Source of the DNA: Ruminococcus sp. Phil11
Lineage (GTDB): Bacteria; Bacillota; Clostridia; Oscillospirales; Ruminococcaceae
Reading direction: 5' to 3'
Length of the DNA: 64,000 nucleotides
Assembly (NCBI GenBank): GCA_001940925.1
Contig: MSGZ01000042.1
Span: 128,970-192,969 of the forward strand
The stretch's first letter is position 1; every line of letters begins with the position of its first letter. The notes below the pieces were generated by a model. The model saw nothing but the letters and a program-made list of their open reading frames with translations, made no database searches and was not told the origin of the DNA. Shown piece after piece: positions 50,092 through 59,600 of this stretch. The translations under genes were made by a program, and so were the position numbers.

Positions 50092-52794
50092 TTACTGTCT
50101 GACGGCTGCCACGACAAAGCCGTTGATGTTATCGCCGGAGATCATCGGGGTGATGCCGTCTTCATCAGACGGATACTGGATATCTGTCGTCGCCTCGGTC
50201 TCGGATGCCGCGACATAGTACATCTCGTAGGTCGTATCGCCGACGGTCGCGGTCAGATGCTGGCTGTTCCACGGATGCGTCACGATCAGGTCGAGGTACT
50301 CCTCAAGGCACAGATTGTTTTCATACATATACTTTGCATGGGGTGCGCCGACATAACGGAAATGCCATGTGACGCCGTCGTGGCCGGTCTTTTCGGCCTT
50401 GTCCGCCGGATAACGGACAATGAAGCCGTAATCGGCAGCGTGCTCGGTCAGCCATGCGTAATTGCCGTCCGGCGTATACGGTGCGTGGCTCTTTGCGGCC
50501 TCGTTCAGGATCGCGAAATCAAGCGTCAGACCGCTGCTGCGCTCCGGAATGGAGAGCGAATACGGCGGATATGCCGGCTGATCGGTCGTATTATAGACCA
50601 TGACATTGCCGATGCCGGTCGCCGCATAGAAGTCATTGAACATGTTTTTGATCGGTGCGGAAAGCTGTGCATCGACCTTCTGCGAGGTGCTGACCAGACG
50701 CAGATGCTGGAACGGGAAGTCTGCAAAGGTGATCAGGTTCGGCGTGAACGCCTGCTGATGATCGCCGTCGATCAGTGCGAGGCAGCCGCTGCGCTTTGCT
50801 TCGCTCGGGACAACCAGCGTCGAGGTCGGACGGTTATCCAGGAAGGTCGTGCCGGTCGTGCCGCCGGAGAGATCGGTCGCGCTCGTTGCGGTCGTGGTCT
50901 CGCTGGTGATCTCAATGGTCACTCTGGCCGGAGCCGCAACAGCTGTTGTTCCTTCGGCCGGTGCCGTGGTGCCCTCTGCCATGGATTCCACATGCGAGGA
51001 TTCCTGGCTCTGGATCGAGATCGTGCCCTGCGAGCTGCGCCAGTCGTTAATCAGTCTGCGGCCGAAGTCGATCGCAAAAATGCCGAGGATCACAAAGGTC
51101 AGGATCAGCGCGATCTTGCCGAGATCGACATGACGCTCGTCATCGTACTCCTCATCGTCGTACTCCTCATCGTCCATGTCATCGTAATCCTGATCGTCCT
51201 CGTCGTATTCGTCATCATCGTAATAATCGTCATCGCGCTTCTTAAAGGGATTCTTGAGGGAGAGACCGCCGAGCAGACCGCCCTTTGCGCCCTCGCCGGA
51301 ATCGTCCGCTGCATCGTCCTCCGGTGCATCCTCCGGCAGCTCCTCGTCTGCGCCGCGCTTCTTTTTGAACGGATTGCGGAGCTTGAACGGCAGCGATGCG
51401 CCGGCCGCATCCTCCATCATTGCCTGACGGATATCCTCATCCACATCGTAATCGTCATCGGCTTCATCCGCGATGCGGTCTGCTGCATCCTCAGCAGCAT
51501 CCCCGGCATCGTCAACGATGTCCTCGATCTCGTCTGCGGCATCCTCTGCCTTTTCCGCAAGCTTTTCCTTCTTGGATCTGACCTTATCGGAAACTGCATC
51601 CGCGCTCTTTTCGACACCGCTGATGATCTCCTCAAGCTCACCGGTCACAGAGGAAACCGTTTCCTCCGCATCCCGGACAATATCGTTTTCCGCCTCGTTT
51701 TCAGCGGGATTCTCATGAAGATTCTTACTCATTTTCTGTTCTCTCTCCTCTGATTTTCTGTTCGTTTCGTTCTCACGCTTCCCGGCCGATTTCCACGGCT
51801 TCAGGGTCTCCGGTTCTTCGTCCGCCGGAATGACGGGCACGGGCTTTGCAGCCTCCGGCCTGCGGGATGCAGGCTTTTCGGCCAGCACCTTCGTTTTCTC
51901 AAGCTCGTCGTCAAACGGCTCGGATGCTCTCGCAGTCACCTGCTTCGCCGCAAGCGGTCTGGCCGCTGCAGGTTTTCTGCGTTCCGGTGCCGCTGCCTTC
52001 TGTCCATCCGGCTGATCCGGCGGGCTCTGCTTCTGCGGCGGCTTTTTCCGGCTCACCGGACGCTGCTCCGGATCAACGGAGCGCGCTGTGCTTTCTTTGT
52101 TCTCTGTCCGTTTCGCAGCGGATTCCGGCTCCGCCTCCCCGTCCGGACCGAAATCCGGAAGTGCAGGCATCGCACGCTCTGCCGCGAGTGCTTTTTCATT
52201 CTGCTCCAGCAGCGCGGAAACATGCTCTGTCATATCCTTCCGCACCTGCTTCAGTATGGCAGGCTCCGGATCGGCAGCCGTGGTTTTCGGGATATCGAAC
52301 GGCTTGCCGTAGCTGATGCGGATCTTGCTGCGGAAATGCAGCTCGTCGTCAAATGAGATCGCGACCGGCACGACCGGCACGCCGGTCTGCGAGGCAATCA
52401 GTGCGGCACCGGTCTTGAAGTGACCGAGCTTGCCGTCCTTTGATCTTGTTCCCTCCGGGAAGATCAGCGCGTTCTGGCCGTTCTGCAGCCGGAACTCGAT
52501 CTCCTCGAGTGCGGTCAGATCACCCGCTCCGCGGTCAACCGCGACGGCTCCGAGCTTCCGGAGCAGCCAGCCGATCAGACCGTCGGAAAACAGCTCCTGC
52601 TTTGCGAGAAAGCAGAACTGCGTTTCGGGATTCTGAACGCCGATCAGAATCGGATCTGCATTGCTGCGGTGATTGCTGACAAACAGGTACCCGCTGCCCT
52701 CCGGGACATTTTCGAGCCCCTCGGTCTCCAGCTTGTACCACAGCGGCATCACGAATCGCAGCACGCTGATCGCAAACTTATAAAACCCGTTCAT
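50092..52794 (-). CDS. PlsC acyltransferase fused to degenerate VanY domain
   Basis: This 900-residue chain starts with a lysophosphatidate acyltransferase-like domain (residues 1-190; NHRSNADP with H42 and D47, FPEGTRS 112-118). A Pro/Lys-rich then acidic linker follows (about 200-580), with AEDAAD-like helices and a Asp/Glu/Tyr-rich stretch, then one membrane helix (IALILTFVILGIFAIDF) and a C-terminal VanY/M15B domain (about 690-900). In that domain the expected Zn His is R752 (ERSSGLTLDF; D759 is kept) and the expected catalytic Glu is V808 (GVTWHFRYVG; H811 is kept), so it is probably inactive. An internal ATG at 51732 with GAGGAG upstream could also give the C-terminal 546 residues alone. 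It overlaps cmk (ATGA). Confidence 0.85.
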   Translation of the reverse strand: MNGFYKFAISVLRFVMPLWYKLETEGLENVPEGSGYLFVSNHRSNADPILIGVQNPETQFCFLAKQELFSDGLIGWLLRKLGAVAVDRGAGDLTALEEIEFRLQNGQNALIFPEGTRSKDGKLGHFKTGAALIASQTGVPVVPVAISFDDELHFRSKIRISYGKPFDIPKTTAADPEPAILKQVRKDMTEHVSALLEQNEKALAAERAMPALPDFGPDGEAEPESAAKRTENKESTARSVDPEQRPVSRKKPPQKQSPPDQPDGQKAAAPERRKPAAARPLAAKQVTARASEPFDDELEKTKVLAEKPASRRPEAAKPVPVIPADEEPETLKPWKSAGKRENETNRKSEEREQKMSKNLHENPAENEAENDIVRDAEETVSSVTGELEEIISGVEKSADAVSDKVRSKKEKLAEKAEDAADEIEDIVDDAGDAAEDAADRIADEADDDYDVDEDIRQAMMEDAAGASLPFKLRNPFKKKRGADEELPEDAPEDDAADDSGEGAKGGLLGGLSLKNPFKKRDDDYYDDDEYDEDDQDYDDMDDEEYDDEEYDDERHVDLGKIALILTFVILGIFAIDFGRRLINDWRSSQGTISIQSQESSHVESMAEGTTAPAEGTTAVAAPARVTIEITSETTTATSATDLSGGTTGTTFLDNRPTSTLVVPSEAKRSGCLALIDGDHQQAFTPNLITFADFPFQHLRLVSTSQKVDAQLSAPIKNMFNDFYAATGIGNVMVYNTTDQPAYPPYSLSIPERSSGLTLDFAILNEAAKSHAPYTPDGNYAWLTEHAADYGFIVRYPADKAEKTGHDGVTWHFRYVGAPHAKYMYENNLCLEEYLDLIVTHPWNSQHLTATVGDTTYEMYYVAASETEATTDIQYPSDEDGITPMISGDNINGFVVAAVRQ

Positions 52795-53462
52795 AGCCTG
52801 AGTTTCTCCTTACATACATCGAGCAGCATCTGCTCGGACTGAGCAAGATCGGCATCCGTGGTATCCACGAGCACGGCGTCCTCCGCCTGCTTCAGCGGTG
52901 CGATCGCACGGTTCATATCCTGCTCGTCTCTGCGGATCACATCCGCAAGCACATCCTCATAGGACTGTACGCCGGGCTGCTTTTCCTCCAGCTCCAGATA
53001 GCGGCGCCATGCACGCTTTTCCGGCGTTGCAGTCAGAAAGATCTTGACATCTGCATCGGGGAGCACGACAGTTCCGATATCTCTGCCGTCCATCACGACC
53101 GAATGCTCTCTTGCAAGCCGCTGCTGCAATTCAAACAGAAACTGCCGCACTGCCGGAATCGCAGAAACACGGGACGCGCCCATGGAGACCTCCGGCGTCC
53201 GGATCAGGCCGGACACATCCTCGCCGTTGACCAGAACGTGCTGTACGCCGTCCTGATAATCAATGGCGATATCCAGTTCGGGAAGCCTCTCTGCAATATC
53301 CTGTTCGGATTCGGCATGGTGCTGCAGCATATCATACGCAATCGCACGGTACAGTGCACCGGTATCAACATAAATATAGCCAAGACGTTCTGCAAGACGG
53401 CGGGCAAGCGTACTTTTGCCTGCGCCGGACGGACCGTCCACGGCGATATTGACGTTTTTCAT
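52791..53462 (-). CDS. cmk: Cytidylate kinase
   Basis: Cmk phosphorylates CMP and dCMP. The 223-residue protein starts MKNVNIAVDGPSGAGKSTLA (P-loop), has YVDTGALYRAIAYDML, the MDGRDIGTVVLPDADVKIFL motif and RRDEQDMNRAIAPLKQAEDA, all diagnostic. The ATG at 53462 has GGAGG upstream; 16 extra upstream residues have no support. It is directly coupled to the plsC-like domain, as cmk-plsC pairs are in many Firmicutes. Confidence 0.95.
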   Translation of the reverse strand: MKNVNIAVDGPSGAGKSTLARRLAERLGYIYVDTGALYRAIAYDMLQHHAESEQDIAERLPELDIAIDYQDGVQHVLVNGEDVSGLIRTPEVSMGASRVSAIPAVRQFLFELQQRLAREHSVVMDGRDIGTVVLPDADVKIFLTATPEKRAWRRYLELEEKQPGVQSYEDVLADVIRRDEQDMNRAIAPLKQAEDAVLVDTTDADLAQSEQMLLDVCKEKLRL

Positions 53463-53500
53463 TGCGAACCTCCAAGATGATGACATTGATATTCCTATAT

Positions 53501-53529
53501 AGTATAGCATATTTCGACTTATTTTGCAA
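53501..53529 (-). promoter_or_regulatory. Promoter of cmk
   Basis: On the minus strand TTGCAA (53529-53524) and TATACT (53506-53501) are 17 bases apart with ATATGC before the -10. The leader is about 30 bases. Confidence 0.8.
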
Positions 53530-53631
53530 GTGCTTTCTGCTCAAAATCAGAAAAACTTTTCAAAAAAGGACAAATCGCGTAAAATTCACACGGAACCGCG
53601 CGGACTTCCGTGCAAAATCATGATAATCCGT

Positions 53632-53664
53632 AAAAAAGAACGGGGCACCGCAGCACGGCACCCC
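53632..53664 (-). terminator. Terminator of the subtilase gene
   Basis: On the minus strand GGGGTGCCG (53664-53656) pairs with CGGTGCCCC (53650-53642) through two G-U pairs, and GTTCTTTTTT follows. The G-U pairs become C-A mismatches on the other strand, so it works in this direction only. Confidence 0.8.
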
Positions 53665-53680
53665 GGAAATATTTACCTTT

Positions 53681-56600
53681 TTATCCCTTCGCGATCTTCA
53701 GGATCTCATACAAATCGGAAAGCGTAATCTGTCCGTCACCGTCAAGATCGGCAGCCTCCGCAGCCTGACCCGGCAGCATCATGCCGCCGCCCTCTGCAAG
53801 CCAGCGGCTGAGCGTCTGGCCGTCATCGTCATTGACAAGACCGTCTCCGGTCAGATCTCCGCGCACGGAGCAGTCCGGATCAAGTGCCGAGAAGCAGTAG
53901 CCGTTCTCATCGCAGAATGCCTCAACAGCACCGCCGGGCGTCCCGTAGATCGTGACCGTTCCGACAAAAAAATCCCGGCCGTGCCATGTCAGCATCCCGA
54001 ACAGCTCATAAAATTGCGCGGTAATGCCGGTCTCCGGGTCGGTCACCGTTTCCGGCAGTATATAACCGCACTGATCCGGCGGGAGCGAGATCACAGAAAA
54101 CGTGCCGTCCGTATCGGTCTGGAAGCCGTAGCCGTTCTGCTCAAAGCAGATGACCGGCACCTTTTCCGTAATCCGGACTGACGCATCCTTCTTCGGTTCA
54201 ATATCCGCTTCCGGCCAGTTCATCAGGGAGACAAACCGGATCGTTTCGCCCTTTTTCATCGGGAAGCAGATCCTGCCCGCGGAAACCGTCTTTTTGTCAG
54301 ACGCATACCGCAGCAGCGTGCAGCAGTATTTGTCGTAATTGCTCATATCCAGATAATACGTCCCGTCAGCCGGTGCCGTAAAGCTGAGCTGATTCCGGCT
54401 GCCGGGAACATCGGGCTTGAGCGGCACATCCTGCCCGAGCGTCATAGCGACGGCGGTTTCATCATCATACACCATGTTCAGCGGCGGTGCGACATAATAC
54501 TCATAAAGCACCTCGCCGGCGTAATCGCCGCAGCCGCGGAGATACAGGATATTATATCCGAACTGTGCCGGTGAATCGCTGACCAGCATCGTATAATCAT
54601 AGCCTGCCGTCAGCTCGGTGGCACCGTCAAACACATGAATCTCCGGCAGTTCCCCGCGGCCGTCCCATTGCAGGAGCTTCTCTCCCGTGATTTTGCAGGA
54701 CGACAGCGCGGTCATGCCCTCCGCAACCGAGAAACGGACGGTGCCGGTCTCCTGCGGTGCCGCCAGCGATGCCGCGACATAATACTGTTCACCGGCCTGA
54801 ACCGGGAACACGGTGCTCTGTCTGCCGATGCCGGTCACTTTGCCGACCGTGAAACCTCTGCTGTCCAGCAGCCTGACGGCCGCATCCGGGACGGACTCCT
54901 TCAGAATGCAGCAGCTTCTGCCGGACGGCACCCAGCTGTACAGAACCGTATCGCCCGGCACGGCAATGTCGGCATCCGTCGTACCCGGCGTGATATCGGT
55001 GAGCAGTACGGGCTCCGGCATCACGATCGTACAGCAGGCGGTCAGCGTACCGGTGAATTCCCCGAGACCGGTCAGCTGCAGGTAATACTCCCCGCAATCG
55101 CGGCAATCGCCGTTCATGCGCATTTCGTAATCGGCATTTTCCGTGAGCACCCGCCCCTGATAAGTGACGCGGAAGGTCGGACGCTGCGGCTTTCCGGTAT
55201 AATCCAAAGTCACCGGCTCCGCTTCGGCATCCGCAATCAGAAGCTTCTTCCCCGCCGATCTCAGGCGGTAGCTGTGCGGCTTGCCGTCCGCCGGCCTGAT
55301 CCCGATATACACTTCCTGATACCGCTGAAGTTTCCGCGCATAGCGGTAAGAAAGGCGCATCCCGCACGCCCCGTTCGTATCCTTGTCAAAATAATACGCA
55401 CATTCAAACGCGGAGCCGTCCTCGGAAACGATCTCCGGCACAGGCTCGCTGCCCTGCTGCACATACCGGAACACCGCGGCATTGCCGCCGCAGGTAAACG
55501 GTTCATCGGCCCTGATATCCGCGGCATTGTTAAAATCATAATGCAGTCTCTGCGTCAGGATCTTACAGCCGGCGCAGTTTCCCTTTCCGTTCAGCAGCCA
55601 GCGGACATCACCCGGCAGCAAAGCGTCCGGACGCACCCATTCGTAATCCTCCCCTGCCGTAAGGACAACCGGCTCCGGCAGAACATAATCCGGATCGTTG
55701 TCGGCTCCGTTCAGGTCAAGGTCAGGCGTATAACACAGCACCTCCGGCGGGCAGTCCGGCTCTGCACCGGTGAAATCCGCTTCTTCCGCCCGGAAAACCG
55801 CATAGCCGAGATAATTCCGGTCACCGAGCGGCTCTGCGTTCAGCACATAGCTGCGGCCGCTGTTTTCCCGGATATACAGCATCAGATAGACCGGCTCCCC
55901 TGCCGTAAACTGACAGAGATACTGCTCTGTGATGCTGAGTGTATTGTCTGCTTCCATGCGATTCAGATTTCTGTCCCAGATCAGCAGATCGACATTCATC
56001 GTTTCGGTCGTCATGGGCTCCGGGAGCCTGTCCGGCTCGCCCGGCGTCAGACTGATGACATATTTTCCGCTCTGCGCCGGATCCAGACGGAACAGCCGCG
56101 AGCTGAAGCCCTCCGCAGTCAGCCGCACGGGGGTCCCTTCGGAAAACGACTCCGCATCCCATGCGCTTTGATACAGAATACCGGCGTACATGCCGATGCC
56201 GACTGCATAGATCTCCGTGATGCCCGGCTTCTCCGCAAAACGGTAACGAAGCACATAATCCGTTCCCTGCTGCAGAACAGTACCCTGATCCTTCACGGTC
56301 ACGGCGGGCGGCTCCTGATCCGGCTGATAGTCCCGGATCGCAAGTCCCGTTTCGAGCAGAGCATCCGCGAGCGTGCGCTTCGGGTATAATTCCGTCACAA
56401 GCACCGCATTCGCTGCGCGTGAACCGAGATCGCGGAGCGACATTGTGACCGTTTCTCCGGCGGTCAGCCGCACATGCATGAGCTGATCCGGTGCCGCGCC
56501 GCTGCCTGTCTGCACAAAGGCTGCTCCGAATGCCGGCTTGACCGTCAGCTCTGCCGCGGGATTCACCGCATAGCAGATATAGTCGCCGTCATGCGGTGCC

Positions 56601-59600
56601 TTGAACGTGAATCCGGTGCTGAGCTGTACGGCCGCATCGCCCGTTTCCTCCGGCGGTGCCTGCTCGCTCCAGATCACCAGAACGGGATCGTCCGTCTTTG
56701 TGATCTCCGTATTTCGGACAAAGCTGCTGCGGTTCGCCGTGCATTCGCGGGTTTTCAGCAGCCTTCCGTTTTCCCAGAGCATCGCCTTCCAGCTGCTCAG
56801 AAGTCCCTCCGCCTGAAACGGATCAAGATCGGCAAAAAGCTGTCCCGCACCCTCCGCAGGCGGTACGGCTGCGCCGTCATCCTGCTGCCAAGATGCCTGA
56901 AGCCCGATACCGAGCGGTACGGCTGTCAGCACGGTCTGCTCATTCTGCAGGATGCCGGGCTTATCCTCCGGCAGGAACAGATCCGGTGTTTCCCGGAACG
57001 GATAGCTCTGCCGCCCGCAGAATTTTGCCGCATCGGAATATGCCGGTGCCGCAATGACCGCATAGCCGGCCGTATCGCCGAGGGCATCCTTGTCGATATC
57101 CGTCCGGCTGCTGCCGAAGATCAGACAGCAGGATTCGGGGTCCTTCGGGCTGACCGCATCCGGGCAGATCATCTCTGCGCAGTCCAGCCGGAGCACCTCC
57201 GTCCGGATGCCGCTAAAAGTATCGGACAGCACCCGTTTCAGCTGCGGGAACGCCATACCCCTGCAGCGCACGCCGCGGAATGCGCCCTTGTCAAGCTCCG
57301 TCAGTGCGGAGAATATGAGCTGTCCGCCGGCTGCCTTGTTCAAATCGGAAAACGCAAAGGCAGATTCGCCGATCACGGTGAGCTTTTCAAACGGCAGCTC
57401 CAGCCGCAGCGTCTCCTGATCTCCGGATTCCGAGGCCAGTGCATAGGCACCGACCTCTGTGATGCCGGGTGCGGTCAGCGAAAGCTTCGCCGTGTTCCGG
57501 CAAAGGCCGTCCGGGAGCTTTGTAATCCGTTCCGGCAGGATCAGGTCAAGGCTGTTCAGCTCGGCAAAGGCATATCTGCCGAGCGTTTCCAGTGCGGGCA
57601 GATCAAACGTATCACTGCAGCCGCTGCCGGCAAATGCATACGCACCGACCGCGCGAAGCTTATTCAGGTCAAGCCCGCAGCTGCGCAGTGCCTTGCAGCC
57701 GGAAAACGCATAGGCCGGAAGCTCCGTCACGGCACCGAGCTCCGCGGATTCCAGACTGCTGCATCCGGCGAACACACTTCTGCCGAGCGTCACGGTGCCC
57801 TTTGCCGTCACCGTTTTCAGGTTGCTGCAGTTCTCAAATGCGGACGCACCGATCGACGTCACGGTGTCCGGCAGCATGACTGCGTTCAGACTGCTGCAGT
57901 CGGCGAAAACACCGTCCGCAACAGCCGTGATCTTTTTCTGACCGGCAAGCTTTGCAAGGTCAAGCGTGCTGCCCGTCAGATAACAGCCGGTCAGGACATC
58001 GCCGTCATACCGCAGAAGCCGCTCCCTGTGCGCACCGCCGATCTCATAAGCCGCCCAGAGCGGTTCGCTCTGCATCTCTCCGATCACGGCAGCTGCGCCG
58101 AGCAGCGTTGTTTCGTCAAACGTGATCTTTTCGCCCCCGTAACGCTTTGCCGTTGCAGGATCGGGATACGAGCCGTCCAGCGTATAATAGATATCCGCAG
58201 GGACCGCCGTACGCAGTTCGATACTGACTGCATCGTCATACACGCCCGGCTTGACCGACACCTCCGGCACCGGGCAATCCAGCACATAATCGCATACCGT
58301 GACCGCACTGCATCCCGGTTCGCTCACGGCGACCGCCTTCAGCGTCATCGTCCGCGTGATCTCCACAGGCGTTCCGTCATAGCGGATCCCGTTTTCCGGT
58401 CCCGGTGTGCTGCCGTCAGTCGTATAGTAAATTTCGGCCATCGGCTCATGACAGGAAAGCGTCACCGGCGTCACGGCAGTCAGGTGACCGCTTTTCAAGG
58501 ATACCGCAGGCTTTTCAAGAAAGCTGTCCGCAAAGACAAAATCCTTCATGCAGACCATTCCGTTCCCGAACACCGGATCAAAGCCCTGCGAACCGAGGTC
58601 CGCTGCATTCAGAATAAGCAGCTGGTAAATCTGCTCCGGCGTCAGTGCGGGATTATAGTCCAGCAGATTCGCATAACAGGATGTGACAAATGGGGCCGCC
58701 ATGCTTGTGCCGCTGTCCGTGGAAAGCCCGTCCTTCGTATTGTAATACGCACTGGTAATATGATCGCCGGGTGCGGCGAAATCAATTCCTTTGCCCCTGT
58801 TGCTGAAATCGGAAAGATCATATCGGGATTCCGGCGGCATGGCAGGATCATTCCGGTTCAGCAGCCGGACAGATGCAACCGCTGTCACGCCGTCAATATT
58901 TGCCGGATTGTCATACATGACATCCCGGTGCTCGTTCCCGGCAGCCGCAATGCAGGAAATCCCCTGTGCTTTCAGCATCGCAGTGCTCTCCTGCAAAAGC
59001 AAAGAATTTCCCATGCCGGAAAGGCTCATGTTGATGACATCGGCACCAAGCTCGGCCGCATAAAGCATTCCGCAGTAAACCTGAACCGAGGTACCGTAGC
59101 CGGTGCGGTCCAGCACCTTGAGCGGCAGGATCTTCACATTGTCTCGCGTGCAGTGCGCGATGATGCCCGCGCAGAATGTGCCGTGCCGGTTGTCGTCGGT
59201 ATTGTCCGTGACACCCGGAACAAATGAGCATCCGCCCGGCGCGATCCTGCCGCAGAACCAGCTGTGTTCCGCGCTGATGCCCGTATCGAGCACCGCGACA
59301 CAGAGCGGATTCTGCGGATTCTCAGCACTGTCCAGCCGCTGCATGAACTGATCGCAGCCGACGGCTTCATAGCCCCAGCAGCCTTCTTCCAGCTCCTGAC
59401 TGAAATCCGTCCCGATGTCCGTATCGCAGGCGCGGTAAATGATCTCCGGCTCCGCAAGCGTGATCCTGTCATCCGCACGGAACGCGTTATATGCATGGTA
59501 GGCATCGGCGGCGGTCGGATACTGCAGCACATGCAGATCCTCATAACCGCATGCTTTATCTATGCCGCCGTGCGGATCAAATGTGCTCTCCGAACGGACG

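Noticed and set aside
56474-59227. A 917-codon plus-strand ORF opposite the subtilase
   Set aside because: It is antisense to the verified S8 and repeat domains, has no signal peptide or known motif, and is rich in Arg, Cys and His, as expected for a shadow.
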